Positions 61,073 through 64,000 of a stretch of 64,000 nt of DNA are shown here, one piece after another. Location of the stretch: the NCBI GenBank assembly GCA_029168955.1, contig JAPDOI010001374.1, forward strand, positions 62,001-126,000. Direction: 5' to 3'. Below the pieces are notes generated by a model. The model searched no databases, was not told where the DNA came from, and saw nothing but the letters and a program-made list of their open reading frames with translations. Origin of the DNA: Aplectana chamaeleonis (Eukaryota > Nematoda > Chromadorea > Rhabditida > Cosmocercidae). How positions within the stretch are numbered: the stretch's first letter is position 1; every line of letters begins with the position of its first letter. The translations under genes and the position numbers were made by a program.

Positions 61073-61869
61073 GGCAATTGCCCCAATAAATAAATACACT
61101 TGAAGCTCAGTTGTTGGGGAGGCTTGACGTGCATTGGATCTTGTTATGACTTTGCATGATAAACGGTGCCAGCCATTTTTTACATCTCAGTAATGTAGTC
61201 TGGCTATTGTTATTAGACATAAATAAAAACTCACATAATTACTAAAGACCAAAAATTGAAAGCGTAAAATCAAAGAGAAAAAGAGAAAGTTTTTTAACAT
61301 GTTAAGTGAAAGGGTAAAAAAATACAGAGAACGACCTCTACTAAAGGCAGTTGACCGGAAAGCAAGAGAATTTCACTGGTGCGGATAGAATTCTGAGAGC
61401 GGACCATGCGACGAAGCGCCAAGCCGATAGCCCCTCTTCAGTTATGTTTGCTAATGCTCGGCATTTCATAAAACAACGACTGGCCAAATACCAATTTCAT
61501 GATTCAACATCTCACGAGGGAAGGCGTGATTTTTTCTTCGAGTAAACAAGAAAATACCATAGTTTTTCCTGATCTCCATTTAGGATTTACCTTTAATAAG
61601 AGTACAACAGTAAAAGTACATTTTCCTATAGATGTACGACTATCAGAACTAATGTCGCCCGGATAGGAAGTCGCGACGCTACTCTGGGAAAGCTTGCAGC
61701 GACAGTGCCTATAAGGCACCGCGGCCCTTGACTGTGCCGCGATAGTGCCGCAACCGTACCGTGTAAGAACCGCGTGGGCCCTGCTGGGATGCATCATTAG
61801 ATCTAACCATCATAAAAGTGAGAATAAGTAAAAATTTTAAGAAAAACGCTCAGAAATAAGTCATTGCTT
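61073..61869. other. Intergenic, nothing supported
   Basis: An isolated TAAAGGCAGTTGACC at about 61342 resembles a TTAA-family end. No exon. Confidence 0.4.
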
Positions 61870-62188
61870 GGTGTACTCCCGCCCCAGTTATCGAGATTTG
61901 TGTAAAGGCTGTTTTGTCAAGTTTATTTTGCTTCTTAGGTTATTTCTTAGCACTTCTGAAGACAACTGACTACTTTAGGAGTAAAACAAAAGACGGATAA
62001 ACAAGCATTCTTTATAACTGAGGGCGGCGGACACCGATTGTTAGCCGCTCTACTATGATTTTTGTGAGTTTTTCCTGAAAATGATCGCCCTTTCTTTACA
62101 AATTTTTAGTTTTTTGATGACCAAATCTACATTCTCATGAGTAGAGCTCGAAATTCGTTTGTATCGCGAACCCTATCCTGATATGTGA
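61870..62188 (+). mobile_element. GCAGGGTTYGCGATAAAA repeat, copy 2
   Basis: Opposite orientation to 18308-18640; the right end is TGTATCGCGAACCCTATCC. Shared blocks are listed at the first copy. Confidence 0.65.
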
Positions 62189-62268
62189 ATGATTCCATTT
62201 ATTTTTTCTGTTTCTATGTAGTTTAAACTGTGAAAACAAACAATGCGAAGCGGGTTTTATGTTAATGG

Positions 62269-62628
62269 GTGACAGCACGAAAGAAAAAAGCCTACCGAAA
62301 CCGGAGAATCATATCCAGTGTCGGCAATTCGCTCAATTCTTGGAAACACTACAATATAAAACTAATCTTGCCTAGTGATCATAAAATATTAGGACTGAAA
62401 GCAGTCGGAACAAGGGCTGCGAAAAGAGTGAAGCTGAAGAGAAAACGAAGAGCCCGATATGTTGGGCTCCAGGTGCGTATCCGCAACGGCACACCCTCAA
62501 TTTGTCCTGAAATGGAGGATAAATGTTCATTCGGAGAATTTACCGTTTACATTCCGAAAACTGCAGTCAAGAGCAGTGTTCGAGACGAGTCGTGTTGTGG
62601 GTGGTCTTTTTTTCAATGCATTCAATGA
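62269..62628 (+). CDS. Unassigned ORF, 119 codons
   Basis: An open frame with a basic middle (KRVKLKRKRRARYVGLQVRI) and a C-terminal part with five cysteines (CPEMEDKC, SCCGWSFFQC). It has no signal peptide, no clear splice sites and no known domain. A second frame overlaps it at 62459-62671. It may be chance or a single-exon fragment. Confidence 0.2.
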   Translation: MTARKKKAYRNRRIISSVGNSLNSWKHYNIKLILPSDHKILGLKAVGTRAAKRVKLKRKRRARYVGLQVRIRNGTPSICPEMEDKCSFGEFTVYIPKTAVKSSVRDESCCGWSFFQCIQ

Positions 62629-62700
62629 ACACAATGATGTCAAAAGAGCACCAGAAGGAGAAAAGAGGTAATTAGAGTATTTTCTCTTCTAGAAGTACAT

Positions 62701-62846
62701 GTACCGTCGGCACGGAACGCACTGATACTTTGCGATACTGATTGCATATTGGCGCAAACGCGGTGCGCATATGCTGCAACACACGTGCACCAAGACTGCA
62801 TCACAACAGGAACGCAAAGTAACAGTGCGATCCGTGCCGACTGTAC
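62701..62846. mobile_element. Hairpin MITE, copy 3 of 3 (GGAAGAGAC family)
   Basis: GTACCGTCGGCACGGAACGC at the left; GCGATCCGTGCCGACTGTAC at the right; the inner TTGGCGCAAACGCGGTGC matches the other two copies. 146 bp. Confidence 0.75.
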
Positions 62847-64000
62847 TTTTTTTCAGGCCTTTTTTGTGTACTTCCCATAAAGGCGTACTTCAAATGACTG
62901 GTGCACTTGTATTTCTCAGCTTTGCCTTTTGAAATTCTCATAGTAGAAATTTCAATAACAAAACCATGATTTTCGCTATCAACAACCGTAAAAAGTCCGC
63001 TACTCAAATTCGATAAAGTCATCGCTTATATACTCCTCAAAAGTATTAACCCTGACTGAGCCGTAACACTATTTTAAAGTCCAATTTTTTATTCCTTAGC
63101 TTATTTTGAACTGTACAACTATTACAGGTGTACTCCAAGAAGAAGGTATGCTTCTAAATAACAGCCCTCTCTTTTTGGTGTACTTCTAATAGAGTGTACT
63201 TCTATAATTTCGAATTAGAGGCATACATATGTAATTAGGAGATTTCGTGCGTTTTCCCAAAAATCGACTCGCAGTGAACAACATTTTCATATAATCCACT
63301 GATAGCTGACCTATTTATTCGGCACTACAGGTATAAAGTGATAGTACGATGACAGGCTAGGAATAAACTTGTTTATTTATAAAATTGCTCGCGGGTGCGT
63401 TGCATACGGACAACCCAGGGATACATTACTGCGAACGCTGCATTTAGGGCACAGTTAACTCGCAGACGCTTATCTAGAGATTCTCATAGACTTGCAATAA
63501 GGTTTACTCTCGTATAAATACTGCCAACTACGGAAGACCTAGATCTTAAAATACATTGGCGATATATGTTGAAAGAAACCACGGGCTAAACCTCTGAAAG
63601 TAAACCAGTATCACGCCGTTTCGAACCATTTTTAGGGATCCAAAAAATAATGAAATCAACTTTGTGTTCCTTCACCTCCATCACGATCCACCGCCTGTGC
63701 TTGTGCACTTGACGGAACTTAATGTGAAGGAGGAGGTTAATGCATGTTGGCCCACATTGGCTACTAGTCGGCCTTCTCGCCTCTTACTTTCTCGCATCCT
63801 TACTATTACGGTGAGGAACCAGTTTTTGAGCATAATTGATTTTGTCCCGCCATTTTTGTATTTTATTGCATTCGGACAGTAGCTATTATCTATAATTATT
63901 GGTCGTCTAGGAGTTTGAAAGGGCATGATGTGGAGTTTGATTTTGTTCCTTGTGGCTGTTGTCGACATGCAAAGGCAGAACAAATACATTCGGCTCCCAA
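62847..64000. other. Intergenic, nothing firm
   Basis: GGGATCCAAAAAATAATGA at about 63637 also occurs (as GGATCCAAAAAATAATGA) at 26514. CTCTTTTTGGTGTACTTCTA at 63170 resembles TCTACTTTTGGTGTGCTTCA at 44090. These are probably ends of repeats I cannot delimit. Confidence 0.35.

Overview
This is eukaryotic DNA, most likely from a nematode and probably from the strongylid/hookworm side of clade V. The gene models have small introns (about 38-90 bp) next to transposon-filled introns of 0.5-4 kb. AG/GT splice sites are clear, and one secreted protein carries four ShKT (SXC) domains, an architecture expanded in nematodes. Mariner remnants and many short inverted-repeat transposons fill most of the remaining space. 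The species call is inference. I see no bacterial-style operon, rRNA gene, SL RNA gene or CRISPR array.

All well-supported genes lie on the minus strand. (1) 10023 to 2653 is an eight-exon gene for a 311-residue secreted protein with four ShKT domains; every exon phase joins. (2) 34332 to 32506 holds two exons that together form one EGF-like domain of a larger gene whose ends I cannot place. (3) 45713 to 43232 is a complete seven-exon short-chain dehydrogenase of the dicarbonyl/L-xylulose reductase (DCXR) type, 247 residues, with all catalytic residues. (4) 49318 to 48433 and (5) 60602 to 58076 are two small secreted cysteine-rich proteins, each ending in a WAP-like half-domain, with matching exon plans; they look like paralogues about 9 kb apart. 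Weaker candidates are a Cys-rich exon at 6611-6417 inside the first ShKT intron, a small secreted ORF at 36909-36339 whose start codon comes from a transposon end, exons of an unknown gene at 47487-46690, a 37-residue peptide at 32270-32119, and a plus-strand ORF at 62269-62628.

The rest is a dense layer of non-autonomous elements. One large group has TTAA at both ends and termini beginning AGGCA (1.3, 4.5, 16.3, 17.5, 30.7, 33.4, 35.3, 47.5 and 53.6 kb). One family has 9-bp target duplications (27.5 and 36.9 kb), and one of its two copies has its empty site preserved in the opposite arm of the same foldback. Two giant foldbacks (18.8-21.5 and 26.9-29.5 kb) carry nested palindromes. Several hairpin families occur in 2-3 copies each. 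A Tc1-like foldback lies at 34.4-35.2 kb, and a mariner with two facing 3' ends at 30.65-31.8 kb has a TTAA element inserted in its terminal repeat.

Tandem repeats include a 264-bp TA tract at 40.77 kb and a 1.6-kb array of 21-bp monomers at 54.4-56.0 kb that is open in several frames. A decayed relative of that array, with the same 42-bp spacing, lies at 15.7-16.2 kb. A GGAGGC tract lies at 56.4 kb. The elements appear to affect the genes: they enlarge introns (ShKT, DCXR and second WAP gene), sit a few bases from splice sites, and lie beside or supply start codons.
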